A DNA stretch of 64,000 nucleotides, from contig NZ_QTJY01000004.1 in assembly GCF_003703975.1 (NCBI RefSeq), forward strand, positions 124,001 to 188,000, read 5' to 3'. The stretch is from Larkinella soli. GTDB lineage: Bacteria; Bacteroidota; Bacteroidia; Cytophagales; Spirosomataceae. A model generated the notes under the pieces. It was not told the origin of the DNA and did no database searches. It saw nothing but the letters and a program-made list of their open reading frames with translations. Made by a program: the position numbers and the translations under genes. Of the stretch, positions 32,933-43,791 are shown piece by piece (the first letter of the stretch is position 1; each line of letters begins with the position of its first letter).

Positions 32933-33159
32933 CCGGTAAAACTGAACAGAGTGTAGGAAAGTCCAAATTAACTAAAAATGCATCATGTTTTATTTTTGGT
33001 TACTTCAAGGCTGCCTTTCCTTCCACTCAGACACCTAAAAAACCATCCCTGTAAATTTTCGTCCTCATTCCGGCCGTGGGCCCGTATCTTCCTGCTTCCG
33101 ACCCGGTTAGCGGCCCTGCCCGCCGGTTCGGGTTCACCTCACTCTTGCCGGATTTGCTT

Positions 33160-34329
33160 ATGTTCAAATGGAAGAAGTCGGGGGCTGCCAAAGCGCCCCG
33201 CCCGAAAAAATCGCCCCTGCGGGAATGGTTCGACTCGATGGTGTTTGCCGTCGTGGCGGCAACGCTCATCCGGTTTCTGACCGTCGAGGCCTTCGCCATC
33301 CCGACGCCTTCCATGGAAAACAGCCTGCTCGTAGGCGACTTCCTGTTTGTCAGCAAGCTGCATTACGGCATCCGGACACCCAAAACGCCCCTACAGATTC
33401 CGCTCACGCACCAGAAGATATGGGGTACCGACATTCCGTCTTTTCTCGACTGGGTTCAGTTGCCGCAATACCGCCTGCCCGGCTTCACGCACGTCAAAAA
33501 CGGTGATGTGGTGGTGTTCAACTACCCCCCGCCCAAACCCGGCGAAGAAGACTACCCGACCGACCTCAAAACCTACCTGATCAAGCGGTGCATCGGCATT
33601 CCCGGCGACCGCGTCGAGATCCGGCAGGAGCAGGTGCTGGTCAACGGAAAGGCGTTTCCGCGGCCCGTCCGCTCCCAGACCAGCTATTTCATCCGCACCG
33701 GCGAGGTGCTGAATGAGCGGTTTTTCCGGAAATACGGCATCGTCAACGACTACAATTCGGCCGAAGGGCCGTTCATCAACTGGCAGCCGGTGGAAGAATT
33801 CAGCAAAGCCGCCCGGGCCAACGTGCTGGTCGGCTACCAGATCAATGCGACGCAGGAAGCCGTCGAAGCGCTGAAAAAACTCGACTGGGTGAAAGCCGTC
33901 GAACCGACCACCGAACCGGCGGGCCAAGCCGGACCGGGCATCTACGGCAGCACGGCCTTTGCCTGGAATCTGGACAACTACGGGCCGCTCACCATCCCGA
34001 AAGAGGGTGCCGCCATCCCGATCAACCGCCGGACCATTGCCGTCTACGGCACGATCATCAGCCGGTATGAAGGCAACGAAAACGTGCAGGTGACGCCCTC
34101 CGAAATCCGCATCGGCGGCCAACCGATCCAGTCATACACCTTCCGCCAGAACTACTACTTCATGATGGGTGATAACCGGCACAACTCCGAAGACTCGCGC
34201 TACTGGGGCTTCGTGCCGGAAGACCACGTGCTGGGCAAGGCGGTGTTCGTCTGGATGTCCGTCGATCCGGCTCCGGCCGACGTCTGGAATAAAATCCGCT
34301 GGAATCGTCTGTTCCGCATCATCGAGTAA
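33160..34329 (+). CDS. lepB: signal peptidase I
   Basis: Cleaves signal peptides at the outer face of the inner membrane. One membrane segment lies at about residues 26-40. The catalytic serine is S51 in PTPSMENSL and the general-base lysine is K142 in TYLIKRCIGIPGD; the GDNRHNSEDSRYWG box is near the end. With 389 residues it is longer than many homologues because of insertions between the boxes, which is common in Bacteroidota. The frame is open to 33076, but the ATG at 33160 (MFKWKKS) fits the family. It is followed by a methyltransferase gene at 12 bases. Confidence 0.94.
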   Translation: MFKWKKSGAAKAPRPKKSPLREWFDSMVFAVVAATLIRFLTVEAFAIPTPSMENSLLVGDFLFVSKLHYGIRTPKTPLQIPLTHQKIWGTDIPSFLDWVQLPQYRLPGFTHVKNGDVVVFNYPPPKPGEEDYPTDLKTYLIKRCIGIPGDRVEIRQEQVLVNGKAFPRPVRSQTSYFIRTGEVLNERFFRKYGIVNDYNSAEGPFINWQPVEEFSKAARANVLVGYQINATQEAVEALKKLDWVKAVEPTTEPAGQAGPGIYGSTAFAWNLDNYGPLTIPKEGAAIPINRRTIAVYGTIISRYEGNENVQVTPSEIRIGGQPIQSYTFRQNYYFMMGDNRHNSEDSRYWGFVPEDHVLGKAVFVWMSVDPAPADVWNKIRWNRLFRIIE

Positions 34330-34341
34330 CGAAAGCCGCCT

Positions 34342-35079
34342 ATGGACGCTCCGAACGGCCGGGATTTTTATGACCAGCATGGGGTTTTCGAGCGGTATAT
34401 GAACCATCGGAGCTGGGTGGAAAACCCGAACGAAACCATCGAAAAACCGGTTGTGCTGGCACTTCTGAACGCCCGGCTGGAAGGCCCGGTGCTGGACCTC
34501 GGCTGCGGTTTCGGCGATCTGGCCGGGGAGGTGCTCCGCCGGGGTGCCGACGGCTATACCGGCATCGATTCATCCCGAAAAATGATTGCGCTGGCTCAGA
34601 CCCAGGGCCTGCCGCCCGAAGCCGTCTTCATCCGGGCCGACATCCACGAATGGACCTACCCGGAAGGCAGGTATCACACCGTCCTGGCCCGGCTGGTGTT
34701 TCACTACACCGCCGATCTGGAGGGGCTTCTCCGCAATATTCATTCAAGCCTGCGCGCTGGGGGTGAACTGATCTGCTCCGTCGAACATCCCCTGCTGACC
34801 TCTTCTTTCGGTGTTTTCCGGCCGGAAGGTAAAAAAGGCCATTGGGAGGTCGACCGGTATTTTTATTCGGGGAGCCGATTGCAGGACTGGCTCGGCGGGC
34901 AGGTCGTCAAGTATCACCGGACGCTCGAAGATTACTGGCAGCTCTTCATGACCGCCGGTTTCACCATCGAAGTCCTGAAGGAGGGAAAGCCCGAGCGGTC
35001 GGCTTTTCGGAGCGAGGAAGAGTTCGAGCGCCGGAATCGAATCCCGCTGTTCCTGATTCTGAAGGCCGTAAAACGGTAA
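34342..35079 (+). CDS. class I SAM-dependent methyltransferase
   Basis: A 245-residue methyltransferase. Motif I is VLDLGCGFGDLAGEVL, with the acidic motif II in YTGIDSSRKMIALA and a motif near FIRADIHEWTYPEGRYHTVLARLVFHY. The second half (ICSVEHPLLTSSFG) is typical of small-molecule methyltransferases. It lies 12 bases downstream of lepB and may be co-transcribed. The substrate cannot be assigned. Confidence 0.88.
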   Translation: MDAPNGRDFYDQHGVFERYMNHRSWVENPNETIEKPVVLALLNARLEGPVLDLGCGFGDLAGEVLRRGADGYTGIDSSRKMIALAQTQGLPPEAVFIRADIHEWTYPEGRYHTVLARLVFHYTADLEGLLRNIHSSLRAGGELICSVEHPLLTSSFGVFRPEGKKGHWEVDRYFYSGSRLQDWLGGQVVKYHRTLEDYWQLFMTAGFTIEVLKEGKPERSAFRSEEEFERRNRIPLFLILKAVKR

Positions 35080-35085
35080 TTCCGC

Positions 35086-35931
35086 TCAATAAAACCGCCC
35101 GGATGGGCTGACGCAGACCCCGCCCCCGGCCAGTTGCCGCAGAAACCGCCGGGGCGTCAATCCCACGTAATACCGGAAATCCCGGATGAGGTGGGGCTGG
35201 TCGTGATAGCCGAAACGTTCCACCAGCTGCACCCAGTCGACCGGCGCGTCCGGCCCCGGCTTCCCCAGTTCCGCCAGCACCCGCTTGAACCGAAGAAAGC
35301 GGACCATTTCCTTCGCCGTAAAGCCCAGTTGAATTTGAAACCGCTGCTGAACGCTCCGGGCCGTGAGTCCGTGCGTCCCGGCTACGCCCTTGACCGGCTC
35401 CAGCGAAGGATTCCGAAAATACGGGATCGTGTCGAGCAGGGAGCAGGCGGCTTCGTCAATCGGGGCGACGGACGTCTGCAGATAGTCGCTGATACGGTTC
35501 AGGCGGTCGCTGCGGTTTGGGCTTTCGGCCAGTTGGGTCCACAGGTCACCGAAACCGGCTTTGTCGAGGAGCAGGTCGGGGTGGTGGAGGTCGTCCGCCC
35601 GGAACTCGTGCATCGGCACCCGCATCAGCCGGTAAAAGCCGTTGAGCGTGAAGTTGACGATGATCAGCTCCGCTCCGCCCGGGAGGTCGTAGGTCAGCGT
35701 TTTCTGGAGCGGACCCAGTACGGCCGTCCGGCGGATCCGGTATTCGTGGTTGCCCAGCTTCACCGGCACCTCCGGCCCGAAATTGAACACCAGCAGCATC
35801 TCGTAATTCGGCATCAGGTGCCGGCGCAGGGGCGGAGCATCGGCCGGCCGTTCGATGCAGTAATAGTGGCTGAATACCATCGCCAGCCGGTCGTCGGCTT
35901 CGATCAGCTGCCCGTCTGGGAGAGCCTCCAT
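35086..35931 (-). CDS. AraC-family transcriptional regulator
   Basis: A 281-residue regulator with an N-terminal cupin-like sensor region and a C-terminal AraC DNA-binding domain (GLTARSVQQRFQIQLGFTAKEMVRFLRFKRVL followed by FGYHDQPHLIRDFRYYVGLTPRRFL). It is divergently placed with a 67-base gap to the quinone reductase gene, so that gene is its likely target. The effector is unknown. Confidence 0.88.
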   Translation of the reverse strand: MEALPDGQLIEADDRLAMVFSHYYCIERPADAPPLRRHLMPNYEMLLVFNFGPEVPVKLGNHEYRIRRTAVLGPLQKTLTYDLPGGAELIIVNFTLNGFYRLMRVPMHEFRADDLHHPDLLLDKAGFGDLWTQLAESPNRSDRLNRISDYLQTSVAPIDEAACSLLDTIPYFRNPSLEPVKGVAGTHGLTARSVQQRFQIQLGFTAKEMVRFLRFKRVLAELGKPGPDAPVDWVQLVERFGYHDQPHLIRDFRYYVGLTPRRFLRQLAGGGVCVSPSGRFY

Positions 35932-35998
35932 TTCGTTTTCTTACAATTTTAAGGCGTCGGTCTGCGGGACCTTTGTCCCATCCAAACACAAAAGACCG

Positions 35999-36565
35999 AT
36001 GAAAAATCTCATTATTTATGCACACCCCGACGCCGGCAGTTTCAATCATTCCATCAAGGAAACGCTGGTGCGCAAACTGGAACAAAATGGGGACGAGGTC
36101 GTTGTCCGTGACCTGTACGCCCTCGGCTTCGACCCGGTGCTGACCACCGCCGACCTGCTGGCCTCCCGCACGGGCCGGATGCCGGAAGAAATCGCCGTCG
36201 AACAGGCGTATCTGGCCTGGGCCGAGGTGGTAACGTTCGTCTACCCGATCTGGTGGACCGGCCTGCCCGCCGTCATGAAGGGTTACATCGACCGGGTGTT
36301 TTCCTACGGTTTCGCGTACCGTTACGTGGAGGGCGTTCAGGAAGGGCTTCTGAAAGGAAAAAAAGCGGTGATTATCAACACCCAGGGCAAGTCCCACGCC
36401 GAATACCGGGCCGGTGGCATGGACCAGGCGCTGCGGCTCACCTCCGACCGTGGTATTTTCGAATACTGCGGCTTCGAGATCCGGCACCACCTCTTTCTGG
36501 AATCGGTCCTCCGAGCCGGCCCGGAGCAGAAGGCGCAATGGCTGGAAGACATTCGGAATCTGTAA
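35999..36565 (+). CDS. NAD(P)H quinone oxidoreductase, flavodoxin-like fold
   Basis: A 188-residue flavoprotein of the NQO1/KefF type: IIYAHPDAGSFNHSI for FMN/FAD binding, VTFVYPIWWTGLPAVMKGYIDRVFSYGFAY at the isoalloxazine site, and the late HHLFLESVL. It probably reduces quinones by two electrons in the cytoplasm. The divergent AraC gene is the likely regulator; the shared gap has CTTTGT and ACAAAAG as an inverted pair. Confidence 0.9.
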   Translation: MKNLIIYAHPDAGSFNHSIKETLVRKLEQNGDEVVVRDLYALGFDPVLTTADLLASRTGRMPEEIAVEQAYLAWAEVVTFVYPIWWTGLPAVMKGYIDRVFSYGFAYRYVEGVQEGLLKGKKAVIINTQGKSHAEYRAGGMDQALRLTSDRGIFEYCGFEIRHHLFLESVLRAGPEQKAQWLEDIRNL

Positions 36566-36577
36566 GTGCAGAAACGG

Positions 36578-36615
36578 CAGCGCCCGAACCGGTCGGCTCG
36601 GGCGCTGTTTTTTTA
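36578..36615 (+). terminator. intrinsic terminator
   Basis: The stem CAGCGCCCGA/TCGGGCGCTG is followed by a run of seven T. It lies 12 bases after the quinone reductase gene. Confidence 0.85.
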
Positions 36616-36626
36616 TTCTGAATTCC

Positions 36627-37970
36627 TTAAAGCGACTTGAAATCGAAATTGTCCAGGAAGGCGGTGGTGAACTGACCGGATCGGAACTTGGGGTCGTCCA
36701 TCAGCCTGATATGGAACGGAATCGTCGTCTTGATGCCTTCGATGACAAACTCCTGCAGGGCGCGTTTCATCCGGGTAATCACCTCTTCGCGCGACTGGCC
36801 CGACACGATCAGCTTGGCGATCATCGAGTCGTAGTTCGGCGGGATGGTGTAGCCGTCGTAGACGTGGCTGTCGATCCGGACGCCGTGCCCGCCGGGAAAA
36901 TGCAGGTTGGTGATCTTGCCGGGCGACGGCCGGAACCCGTTGGCGGGGTCTTCGGCGTTGATGCGGCATTCCATCGAGTACACCTTCGGCGTATAGTTTT
37001 TACCGGAGATGGGCACGCCCGCGGCCACCTTGATCTGTTCCTTGATCAGGTCGAAATCCGTCACTTCTTCCGTAATCGGGTGTTCTACCTGAATCCGGGT
37101 GTTCATCTCCATGAAGTAGAACTGGCCGTGTTTGTCGACCAGAAACTCGATGGTGCCGGCGCCTTCGTAGCCGATGGCCGAAGCCCCTTTGATGGCGGCA
37201 TCGCCCATGCGCTCGCGCAGTTCGGCGCTGATGATGGGCGAGGGCGTTTCCTCAACCAGTTTCTGGTGGCGTCGCTGGATGGAGCAATCCCGTTCCGACA
37301 GGTGACATACCTTGCCGTACTGGTCGCCCACGATCTGGATTTCGATGTGACGCGGTTCTTCGACGAATTTTTCCAGGTAGAGTCCGTCGTTGCCGAAAGC
37401 GGCCCCGGCTTCCATCCGGGCGTCGTACCAGGCCTTCTCGAAGTCCTGTTCGCTCTTGATGATCCGCATCCCGCGGCCACCGCCACCGGCCGTGGCCTTG
37501 ATGATGACGGGGTAGCCGATGCCGGCCGCCAGGCGCTTGCCTTCCTCGACGGATTCGAGCAGGCCCTCGGAGCCGGGAATGACCGGTACGCCGGCGGCTT
37601 TCATGGTGGCCTTGGCCGTGGCCTTGTCGCCCATGGCGTTGATCTGCTCGGCCGTGGCACCGATGAACTTGATGCCGTAGTCGGCGCAGATCTGCGAAAA
37701 TTCGGCGTTTTCGGACAGGAAGCCGTAGCCCGGGTGAATGGCGTCGGCGCTGGTCACCTCGGCGGCCGAAATGATGCTGGGGATGTTCAGGTAAGACTGA
37801 CGGCTGGGCGGGGGGCCGATGCAGACGGCTTCGTCGGCAAACCGCACGTGCAGACTGTCACGGTCGGCCGTCGAGTAGACGGCTACGGTCTTGATGCCCA
37901 TCTCCCGGCAGGTCCGTATGATTCGAAGTGCAATCTCCCCCCGGTTGGCAATGAGTATTTTTTTAAACAC
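36627..37970 (-). CDS. accC: acetyl-CoA carboxylase, biotin carboxylase subunit
   Basis: ATP-dependent carboxylation of biotin on AccB, the first step of malonyl-CoA synthesis. The 447 residues match the family. It begins [26 protein letters not shown], has the ATP-grasp loop [27 protein letters not shown] and the active-site [16 protein letters not shown]. It is 6 bases after accB and is the last gene of a seven-gene run. Confidence 0.97.
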   Translation of the reverse strand: MFKKILIANRGEIALRIIRTCREMGIKTVAVYSTADRDSLHVRFADEAVCIGPPPSRQSYLNIPSIISAAEVTSADAIHPGYGFLSENAEFSQICADYGIKFIGATAEQINAMGDKATAKATMKAAGVPVIPGSEGLLESVEEGKRLAAGIGYPVIIKATAGGGGRGMRIIKSEQDFEKAWYDARMEAGAAFGNDGLYLEKFVEEPRHIEIQIVGDQYGKVCHLSERDCSIQRRHQKLVEETPSPIISAELRERMGDAAIKGASAIGYEGAGTIEFLVDKHGQFYFMEMNTRIQVEHPITEEVTDFDLIKEQIKVAAGVPISGKNYTPKVYSMECRINAEDPANGFRPSPGKITNLHFPGGHGVRIDSHVYDGYTIPPNYDSMIAKLIVSGQSREEVITRMKRALQEFVIEGIKTTIPFHIRLMDDPKFRSGQFTTAFLDNFDFKSL

Positions 37971-37976
37971 GGCGCG

Positions 37977-38453
37977 TTAGATTGGTTCTACGAGGAACAG
38001 CGGCTGATCGTATTCGACCGGGCTGGCGTTTTCGACCAGGACCTTGACGATGCGCCCGGTTACTTCCGACTCGATTTCGTTGAAAAGTTTCATGGCCTCG
38101 ATGATGCAGACCACCTTGCCCGCCTTCACTTCGTCGCCGATCTCCACGAACGCTGCGGAGTCCGGACCCGACGAGCGGTAGAAGGTTCCGATCATCGGTG
38201 ACTTGATGGTGAGGTAATTGGAGGTGTCGGCTTTGGCCGCAGCCGGAGCGGCCGGGGTCGGAGCGGGGGCCAAAGCCGCCTGCTGGGCAGGCAGCGCGGG
38301 CGGGGCCTGAACGGCTGCAGGGACCGGGCCGGCCGCCGGTGCCTGGCCGTAACGCTTCACGCTCAGCTTCAGCTCGTTGGTTTCGATATTGACTTCATCC
38401 AGGCCTGACTGTGCGATGAAATCAATCAATTTCTGAATGTCTTTCGTATCCAT
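37977..38453 (-). CDS. accB: acetyl-CoA carboxylase biotin carboxyl carrier protein
   Basis: A 158-residue carrier. A short N-terminal domain, an Ala/Pro-rich flexible linker (about residues 38-80) and a biotinyl domain with the biotinylated lysine in [10 protein letters not shown]. The thumb region [15 protein letters not shown] is present. It works with AccC downstream. Confidence 0.96.
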   Translation of the reverse strand: MDTKDIQKLIDFIAQSGLDEVNIETNELKLSVKRYGQAPAAGPVPAAVQAPPALPAQQAALAPAPTPAAPAAAKADTSNYLTIKSPMIGTFYRSSGPDSAAFVEIGDEVKAGKVVCIIEAMKLFNEIESEVTGRIVKVLVENASPVEYDQPLFLVEPI

Positions 38454-38488
38454 GGGTATGGGTGTTGGTCTGTGAGCAGGCGGCTTCT

Positions 38489-39052
<564 letters not shown>

Positions 39053-39109
39053 TTGATTTTTAGGATGATTAACAATGAACAATGGATGAAAAATAAATCA
39101 TCCATTCGT

Positions 39110-40099
39110 TTAATAAGCCCATTTCACGTACAGTGCGCCCCAGGTGAACCCTCCGCCGAATGCGGCCAGGATAAGGTTATCCCCTTTGTGCAGTTGCGCT
39201 TCGTAGTCGAACAGGCAGAGCGGTATGGTCGCTGCGGTGGTGTTGCCATACCGCTGGATGTTTATCATGACTTTCTCCATGCCGATGCCCATGCGGTTGG
39301 CAGTGGCCTCGATAATGCGCTTGTTGGCCTGATGAGGGACCAGCCAGGCCACGTCCTCGCTTTTCAGATGGTTTCGCTCCATTACTTCGGCGGATACGTC
39401 GGCCATGTTCTTGACGGCGAATTTAAAGACCGACGGGCCGTCCTGGTAGACGTAGTGCCACCGTTTCTCGACCGTATCGCGGGTGGACGGGTAGCGGCTG
39501 CCGCCGGCTTTCTGAAACAGATGGTGCTGTCCGACGCCATCCGAACGGATGATCGAGTCCAGGATGCCGTTGCCATCCGGATCGGGTTCCAGCAGGACTG
39601 CCCCCGCCCCGTCGCCGAACAGGACGCAGGTGGTCCGGTCGGTGTAGTCGACGATGGCCGACATCTTATCCGCCCCGACCACGACGATTTTCTTATACTT
39701 ACCGGTTTCGATAAACTGCGAACCGATCGTGAGCGCGTACAGGAAGCCTGAACAGGCCGCCTGAATATCAAAACTGCCGATGGCCCGAATCCCGACCATG
39801 TCGCAGATCAGGTTGGCCGTCGACGGAAAAACGTAATCCGGCGTCGTGGTAGCACAGATCAGCAGATCGACGTCCGAGGGTGCCGTGCCGGTTTTCGACA
39901 GCAGACCCTCCACGGCCCGGGCGGCCATATGGGACGTACCGAGGCCCTCTCCTTTCAGAATGCGCCTTTCTTTGATACCGGTACGGCTCGTAATCCATTC
40001 GTCGCTGGTATCGACCATCTTCTCCAACTCGGCATTGGTCAGAATATACTCTGGTACGTACCCGTTGACTCCGGTAATCGCTGCTCTGATGGTGGTCAT
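39110..40099 (-). CDS. fabH: 3-oxoacyl-ACP synthase III
   Basis: Starts fatty-acid synthesis by joining acetyl-CoA and malonyl-ACP. Catalytic cysteine C116 in [13 protein letters not shown], histidine in [12 protein letters not shown] and asparagine in [10 protein letters not shown] are all present. The start [16 protein letters not shown] at 40099 matches the family (329 residues). It is 16 bases after plsX. Confidence 0.96.
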   Translation of the reverse strand: MTTIRAAITGVNGYVPEYILTNAELEKMVDTSDEWITSRTGIKERRILKGEGLGTSHMAARAVEGLLSKTGTAPSDVDLLICATTTPDYVFPSTANLICDMVGIRAIGSFDIQAACSGFLYALTIGSQFIETGKYKKIVVVGADKMSAIVDYTDRTTCVLFGDGAGAVLLEPDPDGNGILDSIIRSDGVGQHHLFQKAGGSRYPSTRDTVEKRWHYVYQDGPSVFKFAVKNMADVSAEVMERNHLKSEDVAWLVPHQANKRIIEATANRMGIGMEKVMINIQRYGNTTAATIPLCLFDYEAQLHKGDNLILAAFGGGFTWGALYVKWAY

Positions 40100-40115
40100 A
40101 ATTCGGTGGTACAAT

Positions 40116-41054
40116 TCAACTCAGCGCCTGGGCTATTTTCGTATAGGCATTGGATTCTACCTGTTTCCTGGCCAGACTGAGCATATTTTTGATTGCCAGG
40201 GGAGACGAGATCCCGTGGGCAATGATCACATTGCCGTTGACACCCACGATGGGGCTGCCGCCGACCGATTCGTAATTGGTTTTGTCGATAAACGCGTTGC
40301 TCAGCCCCAGCTCCTGGGTGACGTCGTAAATCGACTCACCCATTTTGAAGAGGATGTTGCCCGTAAAACCGTCGGTAACGATCACGTCGGCCTTGTTGCG
40401 AAACAGGTCTCCGCCTTCCATATTGCCGACGAAGTTGATTTTACGGCTGTTCTGCAGCAGCTGATAGGCAGCCTGGGCCACCAGCGAACCCTTCTGCTCT
40501 TCGGAGCCGATGTTCATCAGCGCCACGCGGGGCTTATCGATTCCAAACGTGTACTGAGCATAGATGGAGCCGATTTCGCCGAACTGCAGGAGCATTTCCG
40601 GTTTGCAGTCGGCATTGGCACCGATGTCGACCATAACGGCGAACCCCCCGTCGAGCTGCGGCACGAAGCCGGCGATGGCGGGGCGCATCACGCCTTCAAT
40701 GGCCTTGATGCTGAACAGGGCACCGACGTGCATGGCTCCGGTATTGCCGGCACTGCAGAAGGCGTCGACCTGCCTGTCGCGTAAAAGTTTAAACCCAACT
40801 CCGATGCTGGAATTGGGTTTCTGAGAGAGAGCCTTGGTCGGGTGCTCCCCCATTTCAATGACTTCTTCGGCATGGACAAGCTCCACACCAGTACCTGTAT
40901 AAGCGTATTTCTGAAGAAGTTCCTCAACTACCGGCTGTTTTCCCACCAAAACGATGGTTACATCATCCGGTAATTCTCGGGCGGCCATCACAACTCCTTC
41001 CACGATTGCTTCCGGAGCGAAATCACCACCCATCGCGTCGACTGCAATTCTCAT
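40116..41054 (-). CDS. plsX: phosphate acyltransferase
   Basis: Makes acyl-phosphate from acyl-ACP for phospholipid synthesis. It begins [20 protein letters not shown] and has [43 protein letters not shown] and [16 protein letters not shown]. The frame is open to 41117, but the ATG at 41054 is the family start. A terminator lies between rpmF and this gene, so it may have its own promoter; TATTTTTA upstream is a weak candidate. Confidence 0.96.
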   Translation of the reverse strand: MRIAVDAMGGDFAPEAIVEGVVMAARELPDDVTIVLVGKQPVVEELLQKYAYTGTGVELVHAEEVIEMGEHPTKALSQKPNSSIGVGFKLLRDRQVDAFCSAGNTGAMHVGALFSIKAIEGVMRPAIAGFVPQLDGGFAVMVDIGANADCKPEMLLQFGEIGSIYAQYTFGIDKPRVALMNIGSEEQKGSLVAQAAYQLLQNSRKINFVGNMEGGDLFRNKADVIVTDGFTGNILFKMGESIYDVTQELGLSNAFIDKTNYESVGGSPIVGVNGNVIIAHGISSPLAIKNMLSLARKQVESNAYTKIAQALS

Positions 41055-41118
41055 TGAATCAGGTTTGGGAGCGCTGAAATGGTAAACGAACGTGTAAAAA
41101 TAGTAGTTGCCGGGCAAT

Positions 41119-41164
41119 AAAAAAGTATTTCACGTTCATCCGATTCAGATTCCAGTGAAATACT
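41119..41164 (-). terminator. intrinsic terminator between rpmF and plsX
   Basis: On the minus strand AGTATTTCAC, a 21-base loop, GTGAAATACT, then TTTTTATTG. A second weaker inverted pair (CCTCAACCTGAAGG with CCTTCAGGCGATTGAGG) lies just upstream. It would reduce read-through from yceD-rpmF into plsX. Confidence 0.75.
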
Positions 41165-41236
41165 CTTCGCCCTCAATCGCCTGAAGGAGTCTTTTCCGAA
41201 CGGTCAAAAATACCCTTCAGGTTGAGGGTAACGTGA

Positions 41237-41431
41237 TCAGGCCGTCGGCGCGTAGTTTTCGATCACTACTTTGCCTTTGTAATACAAATTACCTTCGAAA
41301 ACGTGCGCTTTGTGGCGGATGTGAACCTCGCCGGTCGTTGCGTCTACGGAAAGCGTCTTGCCCGTCAGTTTATAATGCGTTCTACGCTTGTCACGGCGGG
41401 AGCTTGAGTGTCTGCGTTTGGGATGTGCCAT
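41237..41431 (-). CDS. rpmF: 50S ribosomal protein L32
   Basis: A 64-residue ribosomal protein beginning [20 protein letters not shown]. It has no cysteine, so it is the zinc-free form of L32. It follows the DUF177 gene, the usual partner in this operon. Confidence 0.97.
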   Translation of the reverse strand: MAHPKRRHSSSRRDKRRTHYKLTGKTLSVDATTGEVHIRHKAHVFEGNLYYKGKVVIENYAPTA

Positions 41432-41534
41432 AACTTAGTCTTCTTGATCAGTGAATTTTCCGCCATTCCTGCGTACCGGACCTCTCCGGCTTTTCCGCCG
41501 GATGCCCTGAGGCTTTCGAATGACAACGTGTATG

Positions 41535-42077
41535 TTAATTATTGTTCAGTTTTTTCAACGCTTCCCAGCGTGGGTCGACGGGCGGCTCGCCGGCATCGTC
41601 CGTGCCTTCCGGCTCCGAGCGATAAATGACCTTGCCTTCCTCCTCGGTATCGCTCTCTTCCTCGTTCCGGAAGCGCGGATGCAGCTTCTTCATCGGGAGC
41701 GACAGGGCAATGAAATCGAACATATACCGGGCCACGTTGATCTGGTGCGTGTCCCAGGGAATCAGTTCGATCTCGTCGGTTAATTCTTCGGCGTGGTCGG
41801 AAAATTTCAGAAACAGCTGCTCCCGGAGGTCGATCGACTCATCGAAAGGCTCCAGAGTGCGGTCGCAGGTCAGACCGACGGTGCCGTGGATGTGAAAATC
41901 CAGCTGGATCATCGTCGCCGATTTGGTCAGCACCAGATGCGTCCTGAAGGATCCGCTCTGGATCAATTCCTGCTCCATGGCCGCAAAAAACGCGTCGTCC
42001 GATTCAAAATCGTATTCGTACGCCCGGTTTTCCAGACCAACAATCGAGATGTCGTATTTCTGTAACTCCTTCACCAC
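41535..42077 (-). CDS. DUF177 (YceD-like) protein
   Basis: A 180-residue member of the YceD/DUF177 family, which is linked to 23S rRNA or large-subunit maturation and usually precedes rpmF. TCDRTLEPFDESIDLREQLFLKFSD is the core; the family's usual second cysteine in the core is not present in this protein. It ends DPRWEALKKLNNN, the typical C terminus in Bacteroidota. Confidence 0.9.
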   Translation of the reverse strand: MVKELQKYDISIVGLENRAYEYDFESDDAFFAAMEQELIQSGSFRTHLVLTKSATMIQLDFHIHGTVGLTCDRTLEPFDESIDLREQLFLKFSDHAEELTDEIELIPWDTHQINVARYMFDFIALSLPMKKLHPRFRNEEESDTEEEGKVIYRSEPEGTDDAGEPPVDPRWEALKKLNNN

Positions 42078-42140
42078 CGTTCCAAAATAGTCCGCAAAGT
42101 TACGAATCTATTTCTGAACCGCAAAAGATTGCTTTACAAT

Positions 42141-43694
42141 TTAAGGGGTATCGCTCAGCCGATTAGGCGGAGTTTCGCGATGGTAAAAGGTGAAATTTTC
42201 CAGATGAACGTTCATTGGCCGGTAACCGGCGGCTATGATTTGCCCGCGCAGGCCCTGGTCGCAGTCGCTCTGCGTCAGCAGATACGCCGGCCGGGCTTTG
42301 AGATCCGCCAGGGCAATCCGGTAATACCGCTGGAAATACGTATGCAGCCTATAATCCGGCATCATGTCCGGACAAACGCCCAGACGCTCCCGCTGCGGCA
42401 CGATTGGCCCGACCTTATGCACATCCGACAAAATGGCCTCCTGACTCGCATACGGCGTGCCGGCAATCCGGAAGGCATAAACCACCACCGCCAGACAGGC
42501 CGCGGCCCCCACCGTCGTCCATACCGGGAGCGCCCGCTGCAAACCGGGCCACGAAGCCAGGAGCCGCAGCAGTTGCGGACCGATCCAGATCGCCAGCCCG
42601 AGCGCCAGATAAGGCAGAGCCGGAACGATATAATACTCGATCTGCTTTACGCTCACCATCATCGGCAGGGTCGTTGCCAGGGCCATGGCGATAAAAAACA
42701 GCCCCGCCCGGGGCAGCGCCGGAACTGCCTGTGCCCGGGCCGCCCGTCGGAGGTTGATCAGCCCCAGCAACCCGAACAGCGCCAGGGCCGGGGTCACGTT
42801 CCGGGCCAGAATCCACATGATCAGCAGGCGGCCCATACCGGTCGAATGCGCAAAATTCTCGCGCTTGTTGGCCAGAGCCGCCATCACCTGCTGCCGGTAA
42901 TACGTCTGCATGAAATGCAGGGCGGGCGCGTAGGATAAAATCAGAAGGAACACGAGCAGAAACCCGGCCGTCAGAAAGGTGGTCCGCCGGAAAACCGGCC
43001 CGATTTGAAAAGGCCGGACCATCAGCAGGCCGTACAGTGCCGGAGCCGCCAGCACGTGCAGCGCCACCGGCCCCTTGGTCAGCACGGCCGCCAGCAGGGA
43101 CGGCACCGCCGGAAGCAGATTTACCCAGTAACGTTGCGGCTGCTGCCAGCCCCGGATCGTGAACACCAGCGTCAGGAGGCAGAAAAGGCTCATCGTACAG
43201 TCCAGATAATTCTGCGAGTAGGTCCACTCGGCGGTCCGGAAGCTAAAGAGCAGCAACACCGGCAGCCAGTCGAAGGCGCGGAGCGGATGACCGGCCGGGA
43301 CCATCTGCCGCCACAGGACGAGCATTAGCCAGAGGATCAGCGCCAGCACGGCGAAGCAGTAAATCCGCTCGGTGGCGTAGCCGTCGCCGAACAGCCGGAA
43401 AAACCACGACTGGAGCAGGAACATCAGGGGCGGATGCTCGTAAAACGTATGGGTCGTGTTGTAGGGAAGCCAGAAGGACTCGGAGAAAAACGGCGCCCAG
43501 AACGTTCCCCGGCCGATCGCCAGATTCCGGGCGATGGACGCGTAGGTCAGGCCGTCGCCCCCCATTCCTTCCCGCAGCAGCCGGCGGAACAGAATGAACG
43601 CACCCCACGCCAGTGTGAACAGCCAGCCGGTCCGGCGGTATGATGCGGCAACCTTTGATAGTGAGGAACTTTCCTGCGGGGAAATCGCAATCAT
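42141..43694 (-). CDS. GT39-like membrane glycosyltransferase
   Basis: A 517-residue polytopic inner-membrane protein of the ArnT/PMT (GT39, PF13231-like) group. The first loop has GMGGDGLTYASIARNLA with the acidic residue expected for polyprenyl-phosphate-sugar use, and YEHPPLMFLLQSWFF. About 10-11 membrane segments are seen. It could add a sugar to a lipid or protein in the periplasm; the acceptor is unknown. Confidence 0.85.
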   Translation of the reverse strand: MIAISPQESSSLSKVAASYRRTGWLFTLAWGAFILFRRLLREGMGGDGLTYASIARNLAIGRGTFWAPFFSESFWLPYNTTHTFYEHPPLMFLLQSWFFRLFGDGYATERIYCFAVLALILWLMLVLWRQMVPAGHPLRAFDWLPVLLLFSFRTAEWTYSQNYLDCTMSLFCLLTLVFTIRGWQQPQRYWVNLLPAVPSLLAAVLTKGPVALHVLAAPALYGLLMVRPFQIGPVFRRTTFLTAGFLLVFLLILSYAPALHFMQTYYRQQVMAALANKRENFAHSTGMGRLLIMWILARNVTPALALFGLLGLINLRRAARAQAVPALPRAGLFFIAMALATTLPMMVSVKQIEYYIVPALPYLALGLAIWIGPQLLRLLASWPGLQRALPVWTTVGAAACLAVVVYAFRIAGTPYASQEAILSDVHKVGPIVPQRERLGVCPDMMPDYRLHTYFQRYYRIALADLKARPAYLLTQSDCDQGLRGQIIAAGYRPMNVHLENFTFYHRETPPNRLSDTP

Positions 43695-43791
43695 GTACGA
43701 TTTGGCTCGGTAAAAGCAGCCTTAAAGTTACGCCGAATATTTGTCACTACCTGTCCCGATCTGCTATAATTGCACCTTGATCCCCGAAAAG

